Source: Meridianimarinicoccus marinus
GTDB taxonomy: Bacteria; Pseudomonadota; Alphaproteobacteria; Rhodobacterales; Rhodobacteraceae
NCBI RefSeq assembly: GCF_040689105.1
Contig: NZ_JBFBVU010000005.1
Location: 1 to 64,000 of the forward strand
Direction of reading: 5' to 3'
DNA: 64,000 bases
Notes under the pieces: generated by a model
Told to the model about the DNA's origin: nothing
The model's input: only the letters and a program-made list of their open reading frames with translations
Database searches by the model: none
Shown: in pieces, positions 39,312 to 48,900 of the stretch
Position numbering within the stretch: position 1 is the first letter of the stretch
How the letters are laid out: the number at the start of each line of letters is the position of its first letter
Made by a program: the position numbers and the translations under genes

Positions 39312-39686
39312 GGGATCTCCTAGATGTGAGCAGGCCGGCACCCGGCCCCGGAATTAGCGCGCAACCTAGGCACAGCCCGCGCCATTGGCAAGGCGATCCC
39401 GACCTGCCGTTACGGTGGGGTCAGTTGGCCGCGCCCTGCCCCCATTCCTGGTGCCCTCCCGCCCGTCGTCAGCGCCCCTGGGGGCGCCTCCTCCCGTTGG
39501 GTCCGGCAGCGCGTCCTGCGGCCGCGCTGCGCCCGCGTCCCTGACTTTTTCTTGGCAAAAATACTCACAGCGCCACCTCACAACCGCGCAACCGCCTGCA
39601 GCAGTGCGCCCAGTCCACAAACCGCCCTTGGCCCGCCCGTCGATCTCGTCCATAAGGCCCCCGGACCTCGCCAGACGGAAAGACCC
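39312..39686. other. Divergent yajC/serS intergenic region
   Basis: 375 bp between divergent yajC and serS, holding both promoters. I see no protein-coding gene. It contains two GC-rich hairpins and an AT-rich tail (39466-39570, listed separately). No T-box-like or other riboswitch fold was recognised. Confidence 0.5.
39466..39570 (+). repeat. REP-like double hairpin with AT-rich tail
   Basis: Two hairpins lie close together: GCGCCCC/GGGGCGC (39472-39478 with 39481-39487) and GCAGCGCG/CGCGCTGC (39506-39513 with 39523-39530). They are followed by an AT-rich motif tttttcttggcaaaaatac (39546-39564). The composition resembles an interspersed intergenic element I recall from other Rhodobacteraceae. 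No second copy was noticed in this window, so the repeat status rests on memory. Confidence 0.35.
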
Positions 39687-40979
39687 ATGCACGACATCCG
39701 CTTCATCCGCGACACCCCCGACGCCTTCGACGCCGCCATGGCACGCCGCGGCCTGTCCGGCGTTTCCGCCCAGGTTCTGGCGCTCGACAGCGCCCGACGC
39801 GAGAAGATCACCGCCTCCGAGACCGCCCAGGCCGAGCGCAACGCCGCCTCGAAACAGGTCGGCGCCGCCAAGGCGCGCGGCGACGAGGCCGAATTCACCC
39901 GCCTGCGCGATCTGGTCGCCGCCAAGAAGGCCGAGATCGCGGATCTGGATGCCGCCGCCAAGGCAGCCGACGAAGACCTGCGCGCGCTGCTGATGTCGCT
40001 GCCGAACCTTCTGAACGCCGAGGTTCCCGATGGCGCCGACGAAGCCGAGAACGTCGAGTTGCGCCGCTGGGGCACACCGCGTGATTTGGACTTCGCGCCA
40101 AAGGAACATTACGATCTGGACGGCGTGAAACCCGGCATGGATTTTGAGACCGCCGCCAAGCTGTCGGGCGCGCGCTTCGTGGTGCTGTCCGGCGCCGTGG
40201 CGCGCATCCATCGCGCCTTGGCGCAATTCATGGTCAACACCCATGTGGATGACAACGGGCTGACCGAAACCTGGACCCCGGTGCTGGTGCGCGAAGAGAT
40301 GCTCTATGGCACTGGCCAATTGCCGAAATTCGGCGAGGACAGCTACCAGACCCGCGAAGGCTGGTGGCTGGTGCCCACCGCCGAGGTGACACTGACCAAC
40401 ATCGTCAACGGGCTGATCGTCGAGGATGCGAGCCTGCCGCGCCGCTACGTCGCCCACACCCAGTGCTTCCGCTCCGAGGCCGGATCGGCGGGCCGCGACA
40501 CCGCCGGCATGCTGCGCCAGCACCAGTTCGAGAAAGTCGAAATGGTGTCGATCACCCGCCCCGAGGCCTCGGCCGACGAACACGACCGCATGACCCGCTG
40601 TGCCGAGGATATCCTCGAACGGCTGGGCCTGCCCTATCGCACCGTCGTGTTGTGCTCGGGCGACACCGGGTTCGGCGCGGTGCGCACCCATGACATCGAG
40701 GTCTGGCTGCCGGGTCAGGGCAGCTATCGCGAGATTTCGTCGGTGTCCAACTGCGGCGCTTTCCAGGCGCGGCGCATGAACGCCCGCTTCCGTCCCGAAG
40801 GCGGCGGCAAGCCCGAGTTCGTGCACACGCTGAACGGCTCGGGACTGGCGGTGGGCCGCACCCTGATCGCGGTTCTGGAAAACGGGCAGCAGGCCGATGG
40901 CAGTGTCGATCTGCCCGCTTGCCTGCATCCCTATCTGGGCGGCAAGACCCGGCTGGCCGCCGACGGCACGCTGGTCTGA
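39687..40979 (+). CDS. serS: Serine--tRNA ligase
   Basis: A 430-residue class II synthetase. The N-terminal tRNA-binding coiled coil is at about residues 27-105. The catalytic domain has motif 2 FRSEAGSAGRDTAGMLRQHQFEKVE-like residues near 262-286, SSVSNCGAFQARR, and motif 3 GSGLAVGRTLIAVLEN. ATG 39687 is preceded by GGAAAG. An open frame extends upstream without conserved features. Confidence 0.97.
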   Translation: MHDIRFIRDTPDAFDAAMARRGLSGVSAQVLALDSARREKITASETAQAERNAASKQVGAAKARGDEAEFTRLRDLVAAKKAEIADLDAAAKAADEDLRALLMSLPNLLNAEVPDGADEAENVELRRWGTPRDLDFAPKEHYDLDGVKPGMDFETAAKLSGARFVVLSGAVARIHRALAQFMVNTHVDDNGLTETWTPVLVREEMLYGTGQLPKFGEDSYQTREGWWLVPTAEVTLTNIVNGLIVEDASLPRRYVAHTQCFRSEAGSAGRDTAGMLRQHQFEKVEMVSITRPEASADEHDRMTRCAEDILERLGLPYRTVVLCSGDTGFGAVRTHDIEVWLPGQGSYREISSVSNCGAFQARRMNARFRPEGGGKPEFVHTLNGSGLAVGRTLIAVLENGQQADGSVDLPACLHPYLGGKTRLAADGTLV

Positions 40980-40989
40980 CAACGAAAAC

Positions 40990-41011
40990 GGGCGGCCCCG
41001 CAAGGCCGCCC
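40990..41011. terminator. Bidirectional terminator between serS and der
   Basis: GGGCGGCC (40990-40997) pairs with GGCCGCCC (41004-41011). It lies 10 bp after the serS stop and 6 bp after the der stop. On the minus strand it is followed by GTTTTCGTT, so it mainly serves der. The same 22-nt hairpin occurs inverted at 49545-49566. Confidence 0.8.
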
Positions 41012-41016
41012 CGATT

Positions 41017-42459
41017 TCAGTCCACCCGCTTGGGGCCCAGATGCTTGCGCAGCTTCGAGGGCCCTTTTTTCTTCTTGTCCTTGTAGGGGTTCTTGTCCGC
41101 CTGGCTGCGCAGCACCAGCCGGATCGGCGTGCCGGGCATGTCAAAGTCGGCGCGCAACCCGTTGACAAGATAGCGTTTGTAGCTTTCGGGCACCTTGTCG
41201 GGATGCGAACACATCACCACGAACCCCGGCGGGCGGGTCTTGGCCTGGGTCATGTAGCGCATCTTGATCCGGCGGCCGCCCGGCGCGGGAGGCGGATGCG
41301 CCTCCAGCATGCCGCTGAGCCACAGGTTCAGCTTGGCGGTCGGAATCCGCCGGTTCCAGACGTCATGGGCGCGGAACACCGCTTCCTGCAACCGCTCCAT
41401 CCCGCGTCCGGTCAGGGCCGAGACGGTGACCAGCGGCGCGCCGGACAATTGCGGCAGCAAGCGGTTGAACGCCTCTTTCAATTCGGCCAACCGCGCTTGC
41501 CGATCTTCGACCGCGTCCCATTTGTTGACGGCGATCACCACAGCACGGCCTTCGCGTTCGGCCAGATCGGCGATGCGCAGATCCTGCTGTTCGAAGGGGA
41601 TATCCGCATCCAGCAGCACGATCACCACTTCCGCGAATTTCACCGCCCGCAGCCCGTCGGACACCGACAGTTTCTCGACCTTGTCCTGGATCTTGGCGCG
41701 CTTGCGCATCCCGGCGGTGTCGAACATCCGCACCGGGGTGCCCTTCCACGTCATCGGCACGGAAATCGAATCGCGGGTGATCCCGGCCTCGGGACCGGTC
41801 AGCAGGCGATCTTCGCCCAGCAGCCGGTTGATCAGCGTCGACTTTCCGGCATTGGGGCGGCCCACCACGGCGATCTGCATGGGCTTGCCCTTGTCCAGAT
41901 CGGCAACCCCGTGCTCGTCCACCGCGACCTCGGTCTCGGGCGCGGTGCGTTCCGCCAGCTCTTCGAATTCTTCCGAGATCGGGCGCAGGATCGACATCAA
42001 CTCGCTCATGCCCTCGCCATGTTCGGCGGACACCCGCAGCGGTTCCCCAAGGCCCAGCGAATAGGCTTCGATGACACCGGCGTCGGCGGCCGAGCCTTCG
42101 GCCTTGTTGGCCGCCAGGATCACCCGGCTGGAACGGCGGCGCAGAATGTCGGCAAACACCTCGTCCGACGGCGTGATGCCGGTGCGCGCGTCGATCATGA
42201 ACAGGCAGACATCGGCCATGTCCACAGCGCGTTCGGTCAGGCGGCGCATGCGGCCTTGCAGACTGTCGTCGGTGATTTCTTCAAGCCCGGCGGTGTCGAT
42301 CACGGTGAAGCGCAGGTCGGCCAGGCGGCCCTCGCCCTCGCGCAGGTCACGGGTCACACCGGGCTGATCATCGACCAACGCCAGTTTCCGGCCGACAAGC
42401 CGGTTGAACAGGGTGGATTTGCCCACATTGGGGCGGCCCACGATGGCTAGGGTGAACAT
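41017..42459 (-). CDS. der: Ribosome-associated GTPase Der (EngA)
   Basis: 480 residues with two tandem G domains. G domain 1 has GRPNVGKSTLFNRL (about 8-21), DTAGLEE and NKAE. G domain 2 has GRPNAGKSTLINRL (about 207-220), DTAGMR and NKWD. The KH-like C-terminal domain (about 375-480) ends in a lysine-rich tail (KNPYKDKKKKGPSK). Der is needed for 50S maturation. It is downstream of yfgM and bamB, the same order as in E. coli. Confidence 0.97.
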   Translation of the reverse strand: MFTLAIVGRPNVGKSTLFNRLVGRKLALVDDQPGVTRDLREGEGRLADLRFTVIDTAGLEEITDDSLQGRMRRLTERAVDMADVCLFMIDARTGITPSDEVFADILRRRSSRVILAANKAEGSAADAGVIEAYSLGLGEPLRVSAEHGEGMSELMSILRPISEEFEELAERTAPETEVAVDEHGVADLDKGKPMQIAVVGRPNAGKSTLINRLLGEDRLLTGPEAGITRDSISVPMTWKGTPVRMFDTAGMRKRAKIQDKVEKLSVSDGLRAVKFAEVVIVLLDADIPFEQQDLRIADLAEREGRAVVIAVNKWDAVEDRQARLAELKEAFNRLLPQLSGAPLVTVSALTGRGMERLQEAVFRAHDVWNRRIPTAKLNLWLSGMLEAHPPPAPGGRRIKMRYMTQAKTRPPGFVVMCSHPDKVPESYKRYLVNGLRADFDMPGTPIRLVLRSQADKNPYKDKKKKGPSKLRKHLGPKRVD

Positions 42460-42510
42460 CTGCGACTCCGCTGACTGCGCTCAGGCGCGCAGCCTTACAC
42501 CCTTCGCGCG

Positions 42511-43944
42511 TCAACGAAAAGCGTGTAGCTGCCCATCGGTGGTGACAACATAGAGCGTCCGGCCCGCAACAATCGGGTTGACCGCCGCCGGCGCGCCCAG
42601 ATCCATGGTGCGCAGCAGTTGGCCCGAGGCCGGATCGACCTCGCGCAGCAGCCCGTCGCTGGAGACAACGATCAGCCGTCCGCCGGCCAGAACCGGGCCG
42701 TAATGTGCAAAGACCCCGCGCCGTTTCTTCACCTTATCCTTGGTGAACAGCGGCAGGCTGGCCGACCAGATCTTCTGGCCGTCGGCCGCGTTGATCCGGA
42801 TCAGTTCGGCCTGATCGGACAGGAAGTAGATCGAATTGCCTTCGGGCCACACCGCACTGACCGCGCCGTCCTGTGCCGTCCAGATACGTTCGCCCGAGGC
42901 GGCATTCAGGGCCGCCAGACGGCCATTGTTGGTGCCGACGTACAGGCGATTGCCCACCACCACCGGGGACGCGCTGATGTCGCTGACGGCGGTATAAGCG
43001 CGCCCGGGACGCTGGCCCGATACGGTGGTGGACCACAGCCGCACGCCGCCCTGCCGCAACACCGAAATCACGTCATTGGAGCCGAACGGGAAGATCACCG
43101 ACCGGCTGGTCACCGCCGGGGTCGCGCCGAAGTTCACGACCGAGCCGGATTCCTGCGCCAGCACCTGCCACAGCACCCGGCCATTCCTGATGTCGATGGC
43201 CCAGGCCTGGCTGTCGCGGGTGGTCAGATAGACGATGCCGCCCGACACCACGGGCGCGCCATTGGGGACCGAGCCCAACCGCTGCTCCCAGATCGGGGCG
43301 CCGCTGGTGGCATCAATGACTTGCAGCCGGCCGTAAGGGGAGTTCACGTAGAGCCGCCCGTCGGCATAGGTGACGCCACCGCCCGCAGCCTCGCCCGGAC
43401 GCTCGCCCTCAGGCGTCAGGTCGCGCTGCCACAGCACCGCCCCGCTGGGCGCGGTGGCCTGCAATTGGGCAAAGGCGGTCAGGGTATAGATCCGGCCGCC
43501 GCCCACCACCGGATCGGCGGTCATGCGCGCACGGCGCGTGCTGGCCGAGCCGATCTTGGTGCTCCAGACCTGGGTCAGCGGCGATCCCAGCGCGGGCTGC
43601 GTGATCTGATGGGTGTTGGAACCATTGACCGTCGGCCAATCGGCATTGACCCGCGCACCGGGCAAGCCCGTGGCCCGGCTTTCGCCGGTCACCGTATAAG
43701 GAGCATTGGGGATGACCTTGGGCAGCGGCGCGGGTTCCTGCTGGTTGGCAAGGCTGCCGTCGCTAACGGCTTCCGCATAGGCGCTTTGCGCTTCATCCAC
43801 CTCGCGAAGGTCGAAGCGGTCGCCGGGCAACAGTACTTCATCCGGACCACAGGCGGTCACCCCGGCCAGCACACCGGCCAGCAGGGCAAGCGAGCGCCCG
43901 CGCGGGCGCCTCGAAACACTCGTCTTGGTCCGAATCAAGATCAC
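42511..43944 (-). CDS. bamB: Outer-membrane assembly factor BamB-like beta-propeller lipoprotein
   Basis: 477 residues. The N-terminal lipoprotein signal ends at LAGVTAC (lipidated Cys about residue 32), followed by a disordered linker and PQQ-like beta-propeller blades recognisable by repeats such as GGRIYTLTAF, GRLYVNSPYGRLQVIDATSG, GNRLYVGTNNGRLAALNAASGE and GRTLYVVTTDGQLHAF. BamB scaffolds the BAM complex. A GTG start overlapping the yfgM stop (GTGA) and the neighbouring der support the assignment. Confidence 0.92.
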   Translation of the reverse strand: MILIRTKTSVSRRPRGRSLALLAGVLAGVTACGPDEVLLPGDRFDLREVDEAQSAYAEAVSDGSLANQQEPAPLPKVIPNAPYTVTGESRATGLPGARVNADWPTVNGSNTHQITQPALGSPLTQVWSTKIGSASTRRARMTADPVVGGGRIYTLTAFAQLQATAPSGAVLWQRDLTPEGERPGEAAGGGVTYADGRLYVNSPYGRLQVIDATSGAPIWEQRLGSVPNGAPVVSGGIVYLTTRDSQAWAIDIRNGRVLWQVLAQESGSVVNFGATPAVTSRSVIFPFGSNDVISVLRQGGVRLWSTTVSGQRPGRAYTAVSDISASPVVVGNRLYVGTNNGRLAALNAASGERIWTAQDGAVSAVWPEGNSIYFLSDQAELIRINAADGQKIWSASLPLFTKDKVKKRRGVFAHYGPVLAGGRLIVVSSDGLLREVDPASGQLLRTMDLGAPAAVNPIVAGRTLYVVTTDGQLHAFR

Positions 43945-44591
43945 GAATCTCCGTCGGCGGGGCCCAGAACGATCAGGATCTGTTCGATCCGCTGCCGCTG
44001 GGCAAAGCCGGTGCCGGCATCATCGGAGACCTGTTGCAACAGATCGCGGGCAAGATCGATCTCGCCGCGTTCCATCTGCAGCAGGGCAATCTGTTCCTGC
44101 GCCAGCAGACGCAGCGGCGCGCCGGGGGCGGTCAGCGGTTCCAGCAGGGCAATCCGGTCGGCGGTCATCAGCGGATAGTCGGTCAGACCCGCCAGTTTCA
44201 GCGCCGCCAGATCGCGATAGATCTGCGGCTGGTCCGGCGTGTCAATCACCGACTTCAGGAAGGCCCCGGCCCGCTGCGCATCCACCTGCGCAGCTTCAGA
44301 GGCCGCCAGCAGCGCCACCAGCGACTTCGCGTCGCCCTCGGCATCGATGCTTTCCAGCGCGGTCAGCCGCGACAGGGCCGTGTCCCGCTCCAGCGCGCTG
44401 AAGATCGAGTCGCCCAAAGCCTCGGCAGCGGCCTGTTCGCGGGCCTTCTGCCATTCCAGGTAGCTGGCGCCGGCCACGATCAGCACCACGGCAAGGATCG
44501 GGATCCAGCCGTATTTGCGGGCCAATGCGAAAAGACGGTCGCGACGGACCTCTTCCGTGACCTCTTCGATAAAGCTGTCTGCCTGGCTCAA
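43941..44591 (-). CDS. YfgM-like TPR membrane protein
   Basis: 216 residues: a cytoplasmic N-terminus (FIEEVTEEVRRDRLFALARKYG), one membrane helix (about 28-46, WIPILAVVLIVAGASYLEW), then a helical TPR-like periplasmic domain rich in Ala and Leu. Topology and position before bamB match YfgM, a SecYEG/PpiD-associated chaperone. The start is TTG 44591 with a strong GGAGG(C) Shine-Dalgarno just upstream. Confidence 0.88.
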   Translation of the reverse strand: MSQADSFIEEVTEEVRRDRLFALARKYGWIPILAVVLIVAGASYLEWQKAREQAAAEALGDSIFSALERDTALSRLTALESIDAEGDAKSLVALLAASEAAQVDAQRAGAFLKSVIDTPDQPQIYRDLAALKLAGLTDYPLMTADRIALLEPLTAPGAPLRLLAQEQIALLQMERGEIDLARDLLQQVSDDAGTGFAQRQRIEQILIVLGPADGDS

Positions 44592-44801
44592 TTTCCTGCC
44601 TCCACAAGCGGATGGATCGGGTTCTACGTGTCGTTGACCGCTTTGCCAAGGTCAAGGGGTCATGGCCGCACCTCTTTCCTTGGAAATCTGCGCGCTACAT
44701 CCCTTGAAGACAGGGTTAACTCGCCCTAATCTAAACTGGTCGGTTCAGCAGTGATGCTGCGCCCTGATTGTCCTGTATATGAATCCCAAATAGGTTGTGC
44801 G

Positions 44802-45929
44802 ATGAGGTTTCTTTCCATTCTGACGGCGATTGTGGTCGGCATTGCCCTGTATGCCATCGTGTTCGAACGGGACCGGGTTCTGGCGATTGCCGGAAAACCG
44901 CCGGCGGAAGAGCAAGCCTCGGGAACGCCCGAAGCGGCACCCGCAGCCCCGACCACCATTGCCGGTGACATGACGCAGGCCGAACTGGTCTCGGTGGTGG
45001 TTCTGGACAGTGTCGCGGATCTGGTCGAGACCTCGGTCGTTTTGCGCGGCCAGACCCAGGCCGACCGCGAGATCGAAGTGAAGTCGCAAATCAGCGGGCT
45101 GGTCATCTCGGAACCCCTGCAGAAAGGCGCCTTCGTCGAGGCGGGCACGGTGTTGTGCGAGATCGATCCCGGCACGCGGCCCGCGCAACTGGCCGAGGCC
45201 GAAGCCCGTCTGGCCGAAGCGCAGATCTCCAACACCGCCGCGTCGAAACTGGCGGAAGGCGGCTTTGCCTCCGAAACCCGCGCGGTTGGTGCCAAGGCGA
45301 CCCTGCAATCCGCGCAGGCCGCCGTCGAAGCCGCCAAGACCGAGATCGACCGCCTGAAAATCACCGCGCCCTTCGCAGGTTTGCTGGAAAGCGACACCGC
45401 CGAGTTGGGCAGCCTGATGCAGGCCGGCGCCCATTGCGCGACCGTGATCCAGCTCAACCCGATCAAGATCGTGGCCTATCTGCCCGAAACCATGGTGGAT
45501 GCGGTCAAGCTGGATGCCATGGCGCAGGCGCGTCTGTCCACGGGCCGCGAGGTCACCGGCCGTGTCACCTTCATCGCCCGCTCCGCCGATCCGCAGACCC
45601 GCACCTTCCGGGTCGAGGTCTCGGTGGAAAACGACGATCTGAGCATCCGCGACGGGCTGACCGCCAATATCGCCATTGCCGCGGACGGCGTGAAGGCGCA
45701 TCTGATCCCGGCTTCGGCCCTGACCCTGAACGATCAGGGCACCATGGGCGTGCGCGTGGTCGGCGATGACGATGTGGTGCAATTCTACCCCGTGCGCATT
45801 GAGCGCGACACGCTGGACGGCGTCATCATCACCGGCGTGCCGGACACGGCGGCGATCATCACCGTGGGCCAGGAATATGTGACCGAAGGCGTCCGGGTGA
45901 AAATCGGCAAGCGCGGGAGCAACGCATGA
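44802..45929 (+). CDS. RND efflux periplasmic adaptor (membrane-fusion protein)
   Basis: 375 residues. The N-terminal anchor or uncleaved signal (MRFLSILTAIVVGIALYAIVF) is followed by a linker, a lipoyl/barrel-sandwich half (VVLRGQTQADREIEVKSQISGLVISEPLQKGAFVEAGTVLCEID), an alpha-hairpin about 115-180 and a beta-barrel with STGREVTGRVTFIARSADPQTRTFRVEV. This is the HlyD/AcrA family. It links the permease encoded next (4-bp overlap) to an outer-membrane channel that is not in the window. An upstream ATG at 44751 adds 17 non-conserved residues. Confidence 0.92.
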   Translation: MRFLSILTAIVVGIALYAIVFERDRVLAIAGKPPAEEQASGTPEAAPAAPTTIAGDMTQAELVSVVVLDSVADLVETSVVLRGQTQADREIEVKSQISGLVISEPLQKGAFVEAGTVLCEIDPGTRPAQLAEAEARLAEAQISNTAASKLAEGGFASETRAVGAKATLQSAQAAVEAAKTEIDRLKITAPFAGLLESDTAELGSLMQAGAHCATVIQLNPIKIVAYLPETMVDAVKLDAMAQARLSTGREVTGRVTFIARSADPQTRTFRVEVSVENDDLSIRDGLTANIAIAADGVKAHLIPASALTLNDQGTMGVRVVGDDDVVQFYPVRIERDTLDGVIITGVPDTAAIITVGQEYVTEGVRVKIGKRGSNA

Positions 45930-48900
45930 CCGGAATTGTCGACTGGGCCGCCGCCCGCGCCCGGATGGTGATGGCCTTCATCGTCCTGTCCCTCGCCGTG
46001 GGGGGCTTTGCCTATTCCAAACTGCCCAAGGAGGGCGAACCGGACATCGAGATTCCGGCCATTTTCGTGTCGGTGCCGTTCAGCGGCATTTCCGCCGAGG
46101 ACAGCGAAAAACTGCTGGTCAAGACCATGGAGACCGAGCTGTCCGATCTGGACGGCCTGAAATCCATGACCGCGACCGCCTCGGAAGGCTATGCCGGGGT
46201 CGGGCTGGAGTTCGAATTCGGCTGGGACAAGTCCAAGACGCTGGCCGATGTGCGCGCCGCGATGAACACCGCCGAGGGCAAGTTCCCCGAAGGTGCGGAC
46301 AAATATTCGATCAACGAGATCAACTTCTCGGAGTTCCCGATCATCATCGTCAGCCTGACCGGCAATGTGCCCGAGCGGCAGTTGCTGCACCTGTCCAAGG
46401 ATCTTCAGGATCGCCTGGAAGGGCTGGAAGCCATTCTTGAGGCGCCGCTGGCCGGGCATCGCGACGAGATGCTGGAAGTCATCATCGATCCGGTGCGGTT
46501 GGAGGCCTACAACATCACCGCCGCCGATCTGGTCAACGCCGTGGTCAACAACAACCAGCTGATCGCGGCGGGCGAGCTGGAAATGGAAAGCGGTGCGTTC
46601 TCGGTCAAGATCCCCTCGTCCTTCGACGAGAGCCGCGACGTGTTCAACCTGCCGGTCAAGACCAACGGCGACCGGGTGGTGACGCTGAACGATGTGGCCG
46701 ATATCCGCCTGACCTTCGAAGATCGCGCCGGCACCGCGCGCTTCAACGGCGAACAGACGGTGGCGTTGCAGGTGGTCAAGCGCAAGGGCTTCAACCTGAT
46801 CGACACCGCCGAACTGGTCCGCGCCGAGGTTGCCGCCGAGGTCGAGACCTGGCCACCCGAATTGCAGAACGCCGTGTCGGTCACCACCTCGAACGACCAG
46901 TCCACCACGGTGGATTCCATGGTCAAGCAGTTGGAAGGCTCGGTCCTGACCGCCATCGCGCTGGTGATGATCGTGGTGCTGGCCTCTCTCGGCGCGCGTC
47001 CGGCGCTTTTGGTCGGTTTTGCCATTCCGACCTCGTTCCTGTTGTGTTTCGCACTGCTTGCGGTGATGGGGATATCGATCTCGAACATCGTCATGTTCGG
47101 CCTGATCCTGGCCGTGGGGATGCTGGTGGATGGCGCCATCGTGGTGGTGGAATACGCCGACCGGCGCATTTCCGAAGGCACCGGCCCGATGCACGCCTAT
47201 GTGGAAGCCGCCAAGCGTATGTTCTGGCCGGTGGTGTCCTCGACCGCGACCACGCTGTGCGCCTTCCTGCCGATGCTGTTCTGGCCCGGCGTTCCGGGCG
47301 AGTTCATGGGCATGTTGCCGGTGACGCTGATCTTCGTGCTGTCGGCCTCGCTGGTGGTGGCGCTGGTCTACCTGCCGGTGATGGGCGGCGTGTCGGGACG
47401 TCTGGCGCGCTCCTATGGCCACATTTCGGACGGGCTACGCCGCTGGCCGCTGCTGCTGCGGATCGTGCTGGTGCCGGTGGGCCTGTACCTGGCCTTCATG
47501 GGCGCGATGCAGCTTCTGAACCCCGCCTATCTGCTGGGTGACGGGGCGCCGTCGGGGATCATGGGCGTGTTGCCCGGTCTGATCCTGTTTTCGGTGGGCA
47601 CCTCATTCGCCTCCATCGCCATGGCCGCTGTCAAACCCTCGCGGACCGAGCGCAAGATCCGCGCTGGCTATCGCCGCACGCCGTTTGGCCGGTTCATCAC
47701 CTTCATCGCGGGCAACCCGATCATGCCGGTGGTCACCATCGTCGGTGTCGGCTTCATCGTCATGTCGGTGTTTTCCTACTTCGGCGAGAACAACAACGGC
47801 GTCGAATTCTTCGTCGAGAGCGAACCCGAACAGGCCATCATCTATGTCAAGGCGCGGGGCAACCTGTCGCTCCGCGAGCGCGACGCGCTGGTCAACGAGG
47901 TCGAACAGGTGGTGCTGGCCACCGATGGTGTCGACAGCGCCTTTGCCTTTGCCGGCGACGGCGGGCTGAACCAGAACACCGGTGGCGGCGAAGCGCCCAA
48001 TGACACCGTGGGCCAGGTCCAGATCGAGATCACCCCGTGGAACGACCGCCCCCGCGTCGCGGCGCAAGGCGGCTGGTTCAAGCAGCTGTTCCTGCGCGAA
48101 GAGGTCGATCCCCATTACGACGGCGACGCGGTGCTGGCACGACTGCAAGCCCAGCTGGACGAGATCCCCGGCATTCAGACCGAAGTTCTGGATCTGTCGC
48201 GCGGCCCGTCCTCGGGCAAGCCGGTGCATCTTCGGATCTCTGGCACCGATTGGGGCCCGATGGAGCAATCCATCGAAACCGTCCGCGCCAAGCTGCAATC
48301 GATGGAAGGCATCACCGCCATCGAGGACACGCTGCCCTTGCCCGGCATCGACTGGCAGATCGACGTGGACGTGGAAAAGGCCGGCCGTTTTGGCGCCGAT
48401 GTGGCCATTGTCGGCACCATGGTGCAACTGGTCACACGCGGTGTGCTGCTGGACACCATGCGCGTCGACAGCTCGGACGAGGAAATCGACATCCGCGTGC
48501 GCCTGCCGGAACAAGACCGCGTGCTGTCCACGCTGGACACCCTGCGCGTACGCACCGGCGACGGGCTGGTGCCGCTGGCCAATTTCATCACCATCACCCC
48601 GGTCAAGAAACTGGCCGAAATCAACCGTGTCGACCAGAAGCGCTATTACGACATCAAGGCCGATGTGCTGCCGGGGCTGACCAATGACGCCGGCCAGCCG
48701 ATCACCGCCAACGAACGCATCACGGTACTGACCGACTGGCTGCAGAACGACCGCCCCCTGCCCGCGGACGTGGATTGGCAATGGACCGGCGATCAGGAGG
48801 AGCAGGCCGAAAGCCAGGCCTTTCTGGGCAATGCCTTTGCCGGGGCGCTGGGGCTGATGTTCATCATCCTGCTGGCGCAGTTCAACAGCTTCTACAACTC

